A stretch of 64,000 nt of DNA from Roseomonas populi (GTDB lineage: Bacteria > Pseudomonadota > Alphaproteobacteria > Acetobacterales > Acetobacteraceae). The stretch is taken from the NCBI RefSeq assembly GCF_024594815.1, contig NZ_JANJOU010000003.1, forward strand, positions 186,001 through 250,000, in the 5' to 3' direction. Of this stretch, positions 1 through 8,338 are shown in pieces. The first letter of the stretch is position 1. The number at the start of each line of letters is the position of its first letter. Under the pieces are notes generated by a model, which worked only from the letters and a program-made list of their open reading frames with translations, did no database searches and had not been told where the DNA came from. Made by a program: the position numbers and the translations under genes.

Positions 1-1
1 C

Positions 2-457
2 ACCCGCGCCACCCTCCTCACCACGCCGCTGGACCTGATCGCCGCTGCCGACGGCTTCCGCCCCCTCGCCCGCGCGGCCGAGTCCCTTGGTGCCTATGCC
101 GGGGTTACGGGCAACGCCCGCCGCGCCTGGGCGGTGGAGAATCGCGACACGCTGGTCCGCTTCATCCGCGCCTGGCGGCGCAGCGTGGACTGGATCGTGG
201 CGCCGGAGAACCGCGCGCAGGCCGTCGCGCTGTTCCGGGAACGTCTCGGCGGCAACCTGGATCCGGCCATCGCGGAGGGCTCCACCGCCGTGCTGCTGGA
301 CCCGCGCCGCGGCATCCGCCGCGACCTCTCCATCGATCCTGCGGGCTTCGAGACGGTGCTGCGCCTGCGCTCCGAGCAGGCCGAGCCGCGCCGGGCCCTG
401 CGCGACCCCTCCCGCTACATCGACCTCTCCTATCTCGAAGCCGCAGGCCGCGGCTGA
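2..457 (+). CDS. ABC transporter periplasmic substrate-binding protein, C-terminal part (5' truncated by window edge)
   Basis: This is an open reading frame already open at the first bases and ending at TGA 455-457, so only the last ~151 residues are visible. The sequence resembles the second lobe of NitT/TauT-type (SsuA/ThiY-like) binding proteins: an A-W-x-V-E-N-R-D-T stretch leads into F-I-R-A-W-R-R-S, then a helical segment with A-V-A-L-F. Such proteins deliver small organic solutes to an ABC permease in the inner membrane. The start, signal peptide and ligand site are outside the window, so the substrate cannot be named. The next gene begins 20 bases downstream on the same strand and may be co-transcribed. 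Confidence 0.6.
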   Translation, partial: TRATLLTTPLDLIAAADGFRPLARAAESLGAYAGVTGNARRAWAVENRDTLVRFIRAWRRSVDWIVAPENRAQAVALFRERLGGNLDPAIAEGSTAVLLDPRRGIRRDLSIDPAGFETVLRLRSEQAEPRRALRDPSRYIDLSYLEAAGRG

Positions 458-477
458 GACCTGGCACGGACACCCGC

Positions 478-1374
478 ATGACCGACGCGACCATCACCCA
501 CCCCGACGCCCTGCGCGCGGGCCAGGACTTCCGCTTCCCCAACGGGGCGCGGGTCGGGATCATCTTCAACATCGCCTTCGAGGGCTGGTCGCCCGGGCAG
601 GTGCCGGGCATCGGCCCCATGGGCAACGTGCTGAAGCCGGGCTTCCACGATTCGAACGCCGAGTCCTGGGCGCGCTACGGCGCCACGCGCGGCATCTGGC
701 GCGCGTTGGAAGTGGCGGCCCGCAACGACATCCGGACTAGCGTGATGACCAACGGCGTGCTGGCCGAGTTCTGGCCGGACACGGTACGCGCCGTGCACCG
801 CGCGGGCCACGAGATCGTCGCCCATTCCTACGGCATGGACGTGATCCCCGTGTACCTGGACGAGGCCGGGCAGCGGGAGAACATCCGCCGCAACACCGGC
901 CTGATCGGAGACCTGACCGGCGAGGCCCCCCGCGGCTGGATCAGCCCGCGCGGCACCGGCAGCCCCATCCACAGCCGCCTGCTGGCCGAGGCCGGCTACC
1001 TCCATCACGGCGACTGCAACGATGACGACCTGCCCTACCTGCTGCGGGAGCAGGGGGCGGAGATCGTCGCCATCCCCCTCATCATGGACGTGAACGATCT
1101 GCCGAGCTCCATCCGCTACGGCAACAGCGGGCGCGTGATGCTGGAGCAGTTCCAGGACGCCTTCGACGCGCTGCGCGAGCGCGAGACGCGGCCGGTGATG
1201 CTGGACGTGACGATCCACACCCATGTCTATGGCCGCCCTGCCGGCGCCTGGGTCTTCGACGAGATCATGCGCCAGGTGAAGGCGGCCACCGACGTGTGGC
1301 ACGGCACCCGGCTGGAGGCGGCGGAGCACCTGCTGGCGAATCGCGGCTCGCTGACGGCCACGCCGCATGGCTGA
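478..1374 (+). CDS. polysaccharide deacetylase-fold (PuuE/NodB-like) hydrolase
   Basis: The 298-residue protein has the layout of the polysaccharide deacetylase (NodB homology) superfamily, closest in style to the PuuE-type allantoinase or peptidoglycan deacetylase branch. It has a first strand with I-I-F-N-I-A-F-E-G-W near residues 28-37, H-E-I-V-A-H-S-Y-G-M-D near 118-128 and a W-I-S-P-R-G-T-G-S segment near 152-160. The canonical TFDDG motif is not present; N and E occupy that strand, so chitin-type metal chemistry is not assured. The neighbouring transport proteins suggest a small amide or ureide substrate, but that is inference. The stop codon overlaps the start of the next gene by 8 bases, which implies translational coupling. 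Confidence 0.65.
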   Translation: MTDATITHPDALRAGQDFRFPNGARVGIIFNIAFEGWSPGQVPGIGPMGNVLKPGFHDSNAESWARYGATRGIWRALEVAARNDIRTSVMTNGVLAEFWPDTVRAVHRAGHEIVAHSYGMDVIPVYLDEAGQRENIRRNTGLIGDLTGEAPRGWISPRGTGSPIHSRLLAEAGYLHHGDCNDDDLPYLLREQGAEIVAIPLIMDVNDLPSSIRYGNSGRVMLEQFQDAFDALRERETRPVMLDVTIHTHVYGRPAGAWVFDEIMRQVKAATDVWHGTRLEAAEHLLANRGSLTATPHG

Positions 1375-2359
1375 CCTCGGCACCTCCCGCCGCGCCCTGC
1401 TGGCGGGGCTGGCGGCTGCCCCGGTGCTCGGTGGGCGGGCCTTTGCCCAGGGTTCCTCGGGCCAGGGCGCATGGCCCGACCGGCCCGTGCGCCTCGTCGT
1501 CTCCTTCGCGCCTGGCGGGCCGGCCGACATCGTCGCGCGCATCGTGGGGGAGCGTCTCTCCCAGCAATGGGGGCAGGCGGCGGTGATCGAGAACCGTGCG
1601 GGCGCCGGCGGCAACGTGGGCGCCCAGCTCGTCGCCCGCGCCCGGCCGGACGGCACCACCGCCCTCGTCACCACCAGCGCCTTCGCGGTGAACCCCAGCC
1701 TGTCCCGCAGCAGCGGCTACCGGCCGGAGGAGCTGGCGCCCGCCGCCCTCCTCGCCTCCACCCCGAACCTGCTGGCGGTGCGTCCGGACTTCCCGGCGCG
1801 GAACATCGCGGAGCTGGTCGAGTACGCGCGCCAGAAGCCCCTGAACTTCGGCACGGCGGGGGTGGGCACCACGCCCCATCTCTCCGCCGAGCGCCTGTTC
1901 CGGACGCTGGCGAAGGTGGACGCGCAGCACATCCCCTTCACCGGCGCCGGCCCCGCACTGACGGCCGTGCTGGGCGGGCAGCTGGAGATGGCAAGCGTCG
2001 CCCTGGCCGCTGGGATGGAGATGGTGCGCCAGGGCACCGCCCGCGGCCTGGCCGTCACGGGCGCGCAGCGCTCCGCCGCCCTGCCGGACGTGCCGACCCT
2101 GGCCGAGCAGGGCTTCCCCGGCGTGGACGACGTGACCTGGACGGCCCTGTTCTTCCCCGCCGGCACTGCGCCCGCGATCGTCGCCAAAGCCAACGCGGAC
2201 TGCGCGGCGGCCGTGGCCGACCCCGCGACCCGGCGCCGGCTGGAGGCGGTGGGGTTCGACGCCATGCACGGCAGCCCGGAGGAGGCAGCGCGCTACGTGG
2301 CCGAGGAGGTGCGCCGCTGGGGCGACCTGGTGCGACTGATCGGCGTGACGGTGGATTAG
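1367..2359 (+). CDS. Bug/TctC-family tripartite tricarboxylate transporter substrate-binding protein
   Basis: This 330-residue exported binding protein belongs to the Bug (TctC) family. A twin-arginine-like leader (S-R-R-A-L-L-A-G, then A-F-A-Q) precedes the family start W-P-D-R-P-V-R-L-V-V. The F-A-P-G-G-P-A-D-I-V loop and the E-N-R-A-G-A-G-G-N-V-G loop that clamp the ligand carboxylate are both present. The family usually works with TctA/TctB membrane proteins, and none are in this window, so this is an orphan receptor. Its ATG lies inside the end of the deacetylase-fold gene (8-base overlap), so the two probably act on the same compound. The exact ligand cannot be predicted. Confidence 0.88.
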   Translation: MADLGTSRRALLAGLAAAPVLGGRAFAQGSSGQGAWPDRPVRLVVSFAPGGPADIVARIVGERLSQQWGQAAVIENRAGAGGNVGAQLVARARPDGTTALVTTSAFAVNPSLSRSSGYRPEELAPAALLASTPNLLAVRPDFPARNIAELVEYARQKPLNFGTAGVGTTPHLSAERLFRTLAKVDAQHIPFTGAGPALTAVLGGQLEMASVALAAGMEMVRQGTARGLAVTGAQRSAALPDVPTLAEQGFPGVDDVTWTALFFPAGTAPAIVAKANADCAAAVADPATRRRLEAVGFDAMHGSPEEAARYVAEEVRRWGDLVRLIGVTVD

Positions 2360-2366
2360 GGCAGGA

Positions 2367-2394
2367 CGCGGCGGGGGTTTTCCGCCCCGCCGCG
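2367..2394. terminator. bidirectional hairpin between convergent genes
   Basis: Perfect 10-bp arms (CGCGGCGGGG and CCCCGCCGCG) flank an 8-base loop that carries the TTTT. The hairpin lies in the 42-base gap between the convergent Bug gene and pth. Neither side has a T-tract, so this is a terminator-like stem serving both strands rather than a textbook intrinsic terminator. Confidence 0.55.
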
Positions 2395-2401
2395 ATCCGC
2401 C

Positions 2402-2977
2402 CTAGGCGGGCTGCGTCAGCAGCGCCACTCTCGTCATGAACTCCTCCGGCCTGTCCTCCGCCAGCAGCGGGCAGGCATCCGCCACCGCGTCCAGCAGCCG
2501 ATCCAGCCACTCCGCATCCACCTTCGCGAAGTTGCCCAGCACGTGCCCATGCACCCGGTCCTTGTGGCCGGGATGGCCGATGCCCAGGCGCACGCGCCAG
2601 AAATCGGGGGAGGAGAAGGCGCGCTGCATGTCGCGCAGCCCGTTGTGCCCGGCGGCGCCTCCGCCCTTCTTCACGCGCACCTTGCCGGGGGCGAGGTCCA
2701 GCTCGTCGTGGAAGGCGGTGATGTCGGAGAGGGGGATCTTCAGGAAGGCGGCGGCGGGCTGCACGGAGTTGCCGCTGTCGTTCATGTAGGTCTGCGGCTT
2801 CAGCAGGACGATCCGCTGGCCGGAGATCGTTCCCTCGCTCGTCTCGCCCTTGAAGCGGCTGCGCCAGGGGCCGAAGCGGTGGCGGGACGCGATGCGCTCC
2901 AGCGCCATGAAGCCGATGTTGTGGCGCTGCTTCGCGTGCTCGGCGCCCGGATTGCCCAGGCCCACCCAAAGACGCAT
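2402..2977 (-). CDS. pth: peptidyl-tRNA hydrolase
   Basis: Pth cleaves peptidyl-tRNA released from stalled ribosomes and recycles the tRNA in the cytoplasm. The N-terminus M-R-L-W-V-G-L-G-N-P-G, the catalytic-His region H-N-I-G-F-M-A-L, K-P-Q-T-Y-M-N-D-S-G and H-D-E-L-D-L are all diagnostic. The length of 191 residues is normal. I start at the ATG at 2977 because a GGGAG Shine-Dalgarno sits just upstream. The frame also runs back five codons to a TTG at 2992, but that would place the SD inside the gene. It follows rplY with a gap of about 100 bases, the usual rplY-pth pairing. Confidence 0.95.
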   Translation of the reverse strand: MRLWVGLGNPGAEHAKQRHNIGFMALERIASRHRFGPWRSRFKGETSEGTISGQRIVLLKPQTYMNDSGNSVQPAAAFLKIPLSDITAFHDELDLAPGKVRVKKGGGAAGHNGLRDMQRAFSSPDFWRVRLGIGHPGHKDRVHGHVLGNFAKVDAEWLDRLLDAVADACPLLAEDRPEEFMTRVALLTQPA

Positions 2978-3078
2978 CCGGGGGTCTCCCAAACGGATGG
3001 GGCGCGCCGCTTGCGCGAGCGCGCCCCAAACTTGCGGTCAGCAGAGGCCAGGGCGAGTGAGCGCCCCGGCCCCGTGGC

Positions 3079-3735
3079 TTACTTCTTCTTCGCGGGCGCG
3101 CCCTTGCCGCCCTTGCCCTTCGCGTCGGCCGGGGTCGCGGCCGGGGCGGCCACGACGACCTCCTCAACCACCACCGGCGGGGCGACGGTCAGCACCACGA
3201 AGTCGCGCGGGATCGTCGGGCTGGTGCCCTGGTGATCCTTCACGTTGCTCCAGCGCAGCGTGTCACCGATCTCGGCCGCGGAGACGTCGAGCTCGAAGCG
3301 CTCCGGCACGTTGTCCGGGTCCGAGAGGACCTCCAGGTCGCGGCGGACCAGGTTCGGCACGCCGCCGGCCTTGATGCCCGGGGACACGTCCTCGCCCAGC
3401 AGCACCACCGGCACCTTCACGCGGATCTTCTGCCCAACGGCGAGCCGCTGGAAGTCCACGTGGATGGGCTGGTCGGACACGGGGTGGAACTGCACGTCGC
3501 GCATCAGGCAGCGCACGGGCGCCGCGCCGGCCACCGCCACCTCGTACAGGTGGGACTGCCAGCCGCCCTTGTGCAGCTCCTTCATCACGTCACGGGGGTC
3601 GAGGGAGAGGAGGGTCGCCTCCTGCTTCGCCCCATAGATCACTGCGGGGACAGAGCCCCCACGCCGGGTCGCGCGCGCCGCCCCCTTACCGGCCCGCTCG
3701 CGCGCCGCGGCCTCGATCCGGATGGTCTGGACCAT
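3079..3735 (-). CDS. rplY: 50S ribosomal protein L25/general stress protein Ctc
   Basis: The protein binds 5S rRNA in the large subunit. This is the long TL5/CTC form: an L25 domain (about residues 1-95, with G-S-V-P-A-V-I-Y-G) is followed by the TL5 beta domain (V-P-V-V-L-L-G-E-D and G-G-V-P-N-L-V-R-R-D-L-E-V). A Lys/Ala/Pro-rich tail ends in K-K-K. An AAGGA sequence lies directly against a more upstream ATG at 3744 but nine bases before the ATG at 3735, so 3735 is the better start (218 residues). The gene is upstream of pth and probably co-transcribed with it. Confidence 0.92.
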   Translation of the reverse strand: MVQTIRIEAAARERAGKGAARATRRGGSVPAVIYGAKQEATLLSLDPRDVMKELHKGGWQSHLYEVAVAGAAPVRCLMRDVQFHPVSDQPIHVDFQRLAVGQKIRVKVPVVLLGEDVSPGIKAGGVPNLVRRDLEVLSDPDNVPERFELDVSAAEIGDTLRWSNVKDHQGTSPTIPRDFVVLTVAPPVVVEEVVVAAPAATPADAKGKGGKGAPAKKK

Positions 3736-3899
3736 TGCCGTCATTCCTTCGCACGTTGGGTTGTGTCATTCCGCGCTGCCGTGCAGGCGCGCGAAAGCTC
3801 GCCGGCCTCCAGGGGTGCCGGCGCGGGCGGGGTTTAGCGGCCTGGGGGGCGAAGGGCAAGCCGGAACGACCCCCCTCCCCGCCCCGGGACCGCCGGCGG

Positions 3900-4880
3900 T
3901 CAGTCCAGCTTAATCCCGCCCTCGCGGATCACGCGGCTCAGTCGGTCGGTCTCGTCCTGCAGGTCCTTCGCCGCCTCGGCCACGCCGCCGCCCACCGGCA
4001 CGCCGCCGACCTCGATGATGCGCTGCCGCAGGGCGGGCTCGGCAAGCGCCCGGCGGAAGGCGGCGTTCAGCGTCTCGATCACCGCGGGCGGGGTGTTGGC
4101 GGGCGCCACCACGCGGAGGCGGGCGGAGTATTCCAGGCCCGGCACACCGGCCTCCCCCATCGTCGGAATCTCCGGCAGCTGCGGCGCGCGCTCGGCGCCC
4201 GTGACGGCCAGCGCGACCACCTCGCCGGAGCGGACCTGCGGCAGGGCGCTCGCCAGCGTGTCGAAGTAGAAGGCCACCCGCCCCGCCACGATGTCCGTCA
4301 GCGCCGCGGCGCCGGAGCGGTAGGGGATGGCCGTCATCTCCTGCCCGCTGGCCCGGCGGAACACCTCGGCGGCCAGGTGGTTGGAGGAGCCGGCCCCCGG
4401 CATGGCGTAGGAGAGGCCGCCCTGCGTTTCCTTCCCCTTGCGGATCAGGCCCTGCACGTCGGTCACGCCCAGGCCGCGCGGCACCACCAGCACCAGCGGC
4501 AGGTCGGCGATGGAAACCACAGGGGCCAGGGCGGCGCCGCGGAAGGGCGGCGGATCGTAGAGCGCCTCCACCGTGGCGCAGATCGGGGGGCAGACGGCCA
4601 GGGTGTAGCCGTCCGGGCGGGCCTGGGCGAGCGCGATGATCCCCACGGTCGCGCCGCCGCCGGCCCGGTTCTCCACCACCATTCCCTTGCCCAGGGCCTG
4701 GCCCGCCTGCTCCGCGAAGACCCGCGCCATCAGGTCCGTGCCGCCGCCCGGCCCGAAGGGGACGATCAGCCGGATGGGCCGGTCAGGGAAGGCCTGCGCC
4801 ACCGCGGTGGTGGCAAAGCCGGTGAGAAGAGAGAGGCCGAGCACCAGGCGGCGCAGCTTCGGGGAACGGGGGAAGGGCAT
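3900..4880 (-). CDS. Bug/TctC-family substrate-binding protein
   Basis: This 326-residue periplasmic receptor of the Bug family starts M-P-F-P-R-S-P-K-L-R-R. It has a hydrophobic signal peptide cut near A-V-A-Q-A, then F-P-D-R-P-I-R-L-I-V-P-F-G-P-G-G-G-T-D and V-V-E-N-R-A-G-G-G-A-T. The frame extends 29 codons further upstream, but that extension is Arg/Pro-rich and would bury the signal peptide, so I use the internal ATG. The gene has no TctA/TctB partner nearby and no obvious operon mate: the gap to rplY exceeds 160 bases and the MFS gene upstream is about 200 bases away. The ligand is probably a carboxylate and is otherwise unknown. Confidence 0.85.
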   Translation of the reverse strand: MPFPRSPKLRRLVLGLSLLTGFATTAVAQAFPDRPIRLIVPFGPGGGTDLMARVFAEQAGQALGKGMVVENRAGGGATVGIIALAQARPDGYTLAVCPPICATVEALYDPPPFRGAALAPVVSIADLPLVLVVPRGLGVTDVQGLIRKGKETQGGLSYAMPGAGSSNHLAAEVFRRASGQEMTAIPYRSGAAALTDIVAGRVAFYFDTLASALPQVRSGEVVALAVTGAERAPQLPEIPTMGEAGVPGLEYSARLRVVAPANTPPAVIETLNAAFRRALAEPALRQRIIEVGGVPVGGGVAEAAKDLQDETDRLSRVIREGGIKLD

Positions 4881-5077
4881 GGGTAGAGAACCTCGATGAA
4901 AGGCCGGCGGGCCGGCGCGGCGCCCGGCGTCATCAGGGCGCCGCGCTGGGTGCTCGGCCGGTGCCACGGGCCGGGCCCTGGTGTGGGGCCGCGTCGTTCA
5001 GCACGGGAAGGTTGCGTCAGCAAGCGTCGGGTCAGCAAGCGCCGTGCCGCCGCGGCACCCCGCGCCCATGGCTGGGT

Positions 5078-6268
5078 TCAGGCCGCCGCCCGTCCCCGCG
5101 TCTCCGGCATGGCGAGAAGGACCGCCAGCACGGAGAGCAGCCCCACCCCCGCCAGCATGGCGAAGGCCGTCGCGGCGCCGAACCACTCAACCGCCAGCCC
5201 CGCCAGGGTGGTGCTGAGCGTGCCTCCGATCCCCACGGCCAGCCCGAAGAGGCCGAGGCAGAGATTGAAGCGGTTCGTCCCGCGCGTCAGGTCCGCCGCC
5301 AGCAGGGGCAGCAGCACGCCCAGCCCGGCGGCGCTGATCCCGTCCAGCGCCTGCACCAGGATCAGCCAGGCCGGTCCCTCCACCAGCATCAGCAGCAGCC
5401 CGCGCACCGGCAGGGCCGCGAAGCCGATCAGAAGGGCGATCCGGCGCCCCCGGCTCTCCGCCAGCCGCCCGACCCCCGGCGCGATCAGCGCCATGATGAG
5501 CTGCGGCGCGATGATGCAGGCGGCGATGATGAGGTTCGCCTCGTCCCCCGCATTCCGCGTGACCTGCGTGCCGGCGAGCGGGAGCATGGCCGCGTTGGAG
5601 AGGGTGAACAGCCCGCAGCACAGGGCGAAGACGAGCACGCCCCGGTCCCGCAGCAGGGTGCCCAGCCCGCGCATAGCCCCCGCCTCCCTCTCCTGCGGCT
5701 CCGGCGGGTGCAGGTCCGCCCGGCGGATGGTGGCGAGCGCGACGAGGCTCGGGGCGCAGAGCAGGGCGGTGAGCCAGAAGACCGAAGCGCCGGAGAGCCA
5801 GGCCCCCGCCGCCCCGAGGAGCCCGGCCGCGACGCCGCTGCCCACCGCCGCGTAGCGCGCGTTGCGCCCGAGACGCTCCCCCAGATGCTCCCGCCCCACC
5901 AGGGCGAGGCTGATGGCGGCGATGGAAGGCCCCAGCACGCAGGAGGCGAAGCCGTGCAGCACCTCCGAGACCATCACCGGCAGGGTTTCCGGCCACAGGG
6001 CCAGCAGCAGCGCGGAGATGGCGATGGCGAGGAGGGCGGCGGCCGCGGCGAGGCGCTTGTTCGGCGTGGCGTCCACCAGCGCCCCGGCCGGCACCTGCAT
6101 GACCATGGTGACGAAGGCACCGACGCTGAGGGCGAGGCCGATCTCCAGCTCCGTCCAGGCCTGTGCCGTGAGGTACACGGCGATGAAGGGCCCGAATCCC
6201 GTCTGGACGTTCGACATGAAGAAATTCAGCCAGTCGAGCCCCCGCCCGCTGCGCCCTGCCACCTGCAT
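5078..6268 (-). CDS. MFS transporter
   Basis: This is a 396-residue, roughly 12-helix major facilitator. Helix 1 (N-F-F-M-S-N-V-Q-T-G-F-G-P-F) is followed by a loop between helices 2 and 3 with G-A-L-V-D-A-T-P-N-K-R, which takes the place of the G-x-x-x-D-R-x-G-R-R signature. A cytoplasmic loop rich in Glu/Arg separates the two halves, and the second half repeats the pattern with V-G-R-L-A-E-S-R-G-R-R. The start is the ATG at 6268 (M-Q-V-A-G-R-S-G). The frame continues upstream but that part is Arg/Pro-rich and lies over the end of the next gene. Only 10 bases separate it from the PRC-barrel gene, so they are probably co-transcribed. The substrate is unknown. Confidence 0.85.
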   Translation of the reverse strand: MQVAGRSGRGLDWLNFFMSNVQTGFGPFIAVYLTAQAWTELEIGLALSVGAFVTMVMQVPAGALVDATPNKRLAAAAALLAIAISALLLALWPETLPVMVSEVLHGFASCVLGPSIAAISLALVGREHLGERLGRNARYAAVGSGVAAGLLGAAGAWLSGASVFWLTALLCAPSLVALATIRRADLHPPEPQEREAGAMRGLGTLLRDRGVLVFALCCGLFTLSNAAMLPLAGTQVTRNAGDEANLIIAACIIAPQLIMALIAPGVGRLAESRGRRIALLIGFAALPVRGLLLMLVEGPAWLILVQALDGISAAGLGVLLPLLAADLTRGTNRFNLCLGLFGLAVGIGGTLSTTLAGLAVEWFGAATAFAMLAGVGLLSVLAVLLAMPETRGRAAA

Positions 6269-6278
6269 GTCGCCCCGG

Positions 6279-6878
6279 TCAGTTGCTCCGGGGTTGAGCG
6301 CCGCCGGGCGTGGGGGGTTGCGTCGCCGCCGGGGGCGGGGTGTCCGGGCCGGATAGGTCGTTGGGCCCGCCGTTCGGGGCCTCACCGGGGGCGCCAGCCG
6401 GAGTGCCAGCCGGAGTGCCAGCCGTTCCCGGCTCGGCGGGCGGGGCGGCGACCACCACCGGCTCGCCCTCCTTGTAGTCGGGGAAGGCGCGCATCTGGTC
6501 CCGCGTCAGCTCCAGCCGCACGATCTCTGGCGAGAAGCGCAGCGTGCGCCAGGCCACCGCCACGCGGCGCCGGCCGACGCCGAGGAAGCCGCCATAGTCC
6601 AGCACGGCCGCACGGGGCTGGCCGCCATCGTCCAGCAGCACGTTCACGATCCGCCCGACCACATCGCCGGACGGCCCGGTCACCTCCCGCCCGACGATGC
6701 GCTGCGAGGCCTGGCGCGGGAGTTCCTCCCGCGCGGCAGCCGGGCGTTGTGGCTGGGGCGCCTCCAGTGCCGGGGCGGCTGCCGGTGGAGGGGAGGTCTG
6801 CGCCATCCCTGCCGGCGCCTCGGCAAGGGCGAGCAGGAAGGCGAGCCGCAGGGCGCGGCGGTGGGGCGGAGCGCGCAT
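6279..6878 (-). CDS. exported PRC-barrel domain protein
   Basis: The 199-residue protein has a signal peptide (M-R-A-P-P-H-R-R-A-L, hydrophobic core, cut near G-M-A-Q-T). A Pro/Ala-rich linker leads to one PRC-barrel domain (about residues 60-130: I-V-G-R-E-V, G-D-V-V-G-R-I-V-N-V-L-L-D-D, A-V-L-D-Y-G-G-F-L-G-V-G). A low-complexity Pro/Gly/Ala/Thr tail follows. PRC-barrels bind proteins or ligands in RNA processing, photosynthetic and envelope contexts, and secreted versions in alphaproteobacteria have no fixed role. The start is the ATG at 6878, eleven codons inside a longer frame, because it places the signal peptide at the terminus. Its tail is encoded partly by a short tandem repeat. Confidence 0.8.
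   Translation of the reverse strand: MRAPPHRRALRLAFLLALAEAPAGMAQTSPPPAAAPALEAPQPQRPAAAREELPRQASQRIVGREVTGPSGDVVGRIVNVLLDDGGQPRAAVLDYGGFLGVGRRRVAVAWRTLRFSPEIVRLELTRDQMRAFPDYKEGEPVVVAAPPAEPGTAGTPAGTPAGAPGEAPNGGPNDLSGPDTPPPAATQPPTPGGAQPRSN
6394..6424. repeat. 12-base tandem repeat, 2.6 copies, coding
   Basis: The unit CCAGCCGGAGTG occurs at 6394-6405 and 6406-6417, and the first seven bases again at 6418-6424. In the minus-strand PRC-barrel gene this encodes the repeated Ala-Gly-Thr-Pro segment of the tail. It is a likely slippage site that would change tail length in steps of four residues without breaking the frame. Confidence 0.8.
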
Positions 6879-7143
6879 GGCGGGCAGCCTAGCCCATCCC
6901 AGCCCCGGCACCGAAGGGGCGCGACGGCGGCGGCCCGCGATGGGTGCCGTGGCCGCATCGTTCAGGGGAGCGGCCCCTTGGGGAATGGCTTGCGTGGGCC
7001 GCCTACCGGTCCAACCACGGCAAGACAGGCGTGTGACAGGGGAATTGGGCCGGGCGAGGGCGGGATCGTGGCAGAACCGCAGGGCCGCCCGGGAGTGACG
7101 GCGGAGGGAGCCCCCCCCGCCGACACCCGGACAGGCCGGAGGA
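6879..7143. other. intergenic region with no recognised gene
   Basis: These 265 bases lie between the PRC-barrel gene start and the end of ilvE, both on the minus strand. They should hold the promoter of the PRC-barrel/MFS pair and the ilvE terminator. I see no convincing -35/-10 pair, no tRNA and no strong hairpin with a T-tract. Confidence 0.4.
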
Positions 7144-8232
7144 TCAGGCCTCGGCGGGAACCTTCACTTCGGTCATCCAGCCATGCGGGTCATTGGACTT
7201 GCCGTACTGGATGGCCACGATCGCGTCGTAGAGCTTCTGGGTCAGCGGACCGGTCTTCCCGCCGCCGATGGTGATCGTCTCGCCCTTGTAGGCCAGCTCC
7301 CCCACCGGGGAGACGACGGCGGCGGTGCCGGTGCCCCACATCTCCTCCAGCGTGCCGTCGCGCCCGGCCGCCATCACCTCGTCGATGGAGACCTTCCGCT
7401 CGCTCACCTTCAGGCCCCAGTCGCGCATGAGCTGGAGGGTGGAGGCCCGGGTCACGCCGTCCAGGATGGTGCCGGCCAGCGGAGGCGTGATCACCTCGTC
7501 GCCGATCTTCATCATGATGTTCATGGTGCCGACCTCGTCGATCCACTTCCGCTCGACGCCATCCAGCCATAGCACCTGGGTGTAGCCCGCGCGCTCCGCC
7601 TCCTGCTGGGCGGAGAGGGAGGCGGCGTAGTTGGCCGCCGTCTTCGCCTCGCCCAGCCCACCCTGCACGGCGCGGACATGCGTGTCCGTCGCCAGGATGC
7701 GGACGGGCTTCACCCCCTCCTTGTAATAGGAGCCGACGGGGGAGCAGATGACGAAGTAGGTGTAGCGGTGCGCGGGGTGGACGCCGAGCATCACCTCCGT
7801 CGCCACCACGGTGGGGCGGATATAGAGGGAGGTGCCAAGCGCGCGCGGCACCCACTCGTGGTCCGCCGCCACGATCGCCTCGAAGGAGCGGCGGATCAGC
7901 TCCTCGTCCATCTCGGGGATGCAGAGGGCGCGGCAGGACTTGTTCAGGCGGCGCGCGTGGCGCTCGGCCCGGAAGATCTTGATGCTGCCATCGGCCTGGC
8001 GGAAAGCCTTCAGCCCGTCGAACACCGCCTGCCCGTAGTGCAGCACGGAGGTGGCCGGATCCATCTGCATCGGCGCGTAGGGCACCACGCGCGGGTCGTG
8101 CCAGCCCTGGCCCTCATCATACTCCATGACGAACATGTGGTCCGTCAGGACCTTGCCGAAGGAGAGCGAGGTGTCGTCGGGGCGCGAGAGCGGCGTCCGG
8201 GTGCGGGTGAAGGGGATGTCCATGCTGCTCAT
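7144..8232 (-). CDS. ilvE: branched-chain amino acid aminotransferase
   Basis: This PLP-dependent fold-type IV transaminase catalyses the last step of valine, leucine and isoleucine synthesis (and the first of their breakdown), using 2-oxoglutarate/glutamate. Its 362 residues match the longer eukaryote-like class II BCAT rather than the ~305-residue E. coli type. Signatures are V-L-H-Y-G-Q-A-V-F-D-G-L-K-A-F-R, the PLP lysine region G-L-G-E-A-K-T-A-A-N-Y, and E-E-M-W-G-T-G-T-A-A-V-V-S-P. I keep the ATG at 8232; a second ATG lies three codons in and neither has a strong SD. It stands alone, after a 106-base gap downstream of oxyR. Confidence 0.95.
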   Translation of the reverse strand: MSSMDIPFTRTRTPLSRPDDTSLSFGKVLTDHMFVMEYDEGQGWHDPRVVPYAPMQMDPATSVLHYGQAVFDGLKAFRQADGSIKIFRAERHARRLNKSCRALCIPEMDEELIRRSFEAIVAADHEWVPRALGTSLYIRPTVVATEVMLGVHPAHRYTYFVICSPVGSYYKEGVKPVRILATDTHVRAVQGGLGEAKTAANYAASLSAQQEAERAGYTQVLWLDGVERKWIDEVGTMNIMMKIGDEVITPPLAGTILDGVTRASTLQLMRDWGLKVSERKVSIDEVMAAGRDGTLEEMWGTGTAAVVSPVGELAYKGETITIGGGKTGPLTQKLYDAIVAIQYGKSNDPHGWMTEVKVPAEA

Positions 8233-8338
8233 GACGCCGATATCCGCAATATTGTTGCTTGTGGGCCGATGCTAGCGCAACGCGCCGCCCGCCGGAAACC
8301 GCATCGGAGCATCCCACCCATGCGTCAGGGCAAGTGAC

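Noticed and set aside
430-1674. Long antisense open frame opposite the deacetylase-fold gene
   Set aside because: In DNA this GC-rich the opposite strand stays open for long stretches. The translation is Arg/Pro/His-rich with no domain, and the plus-strand gene has clear motifs.
4881-5077. Possible small gene between the Bug and MFS genes
   Set aside because: Open frames exist on both strands, but none has an SD, conserved motif or plausible composition.
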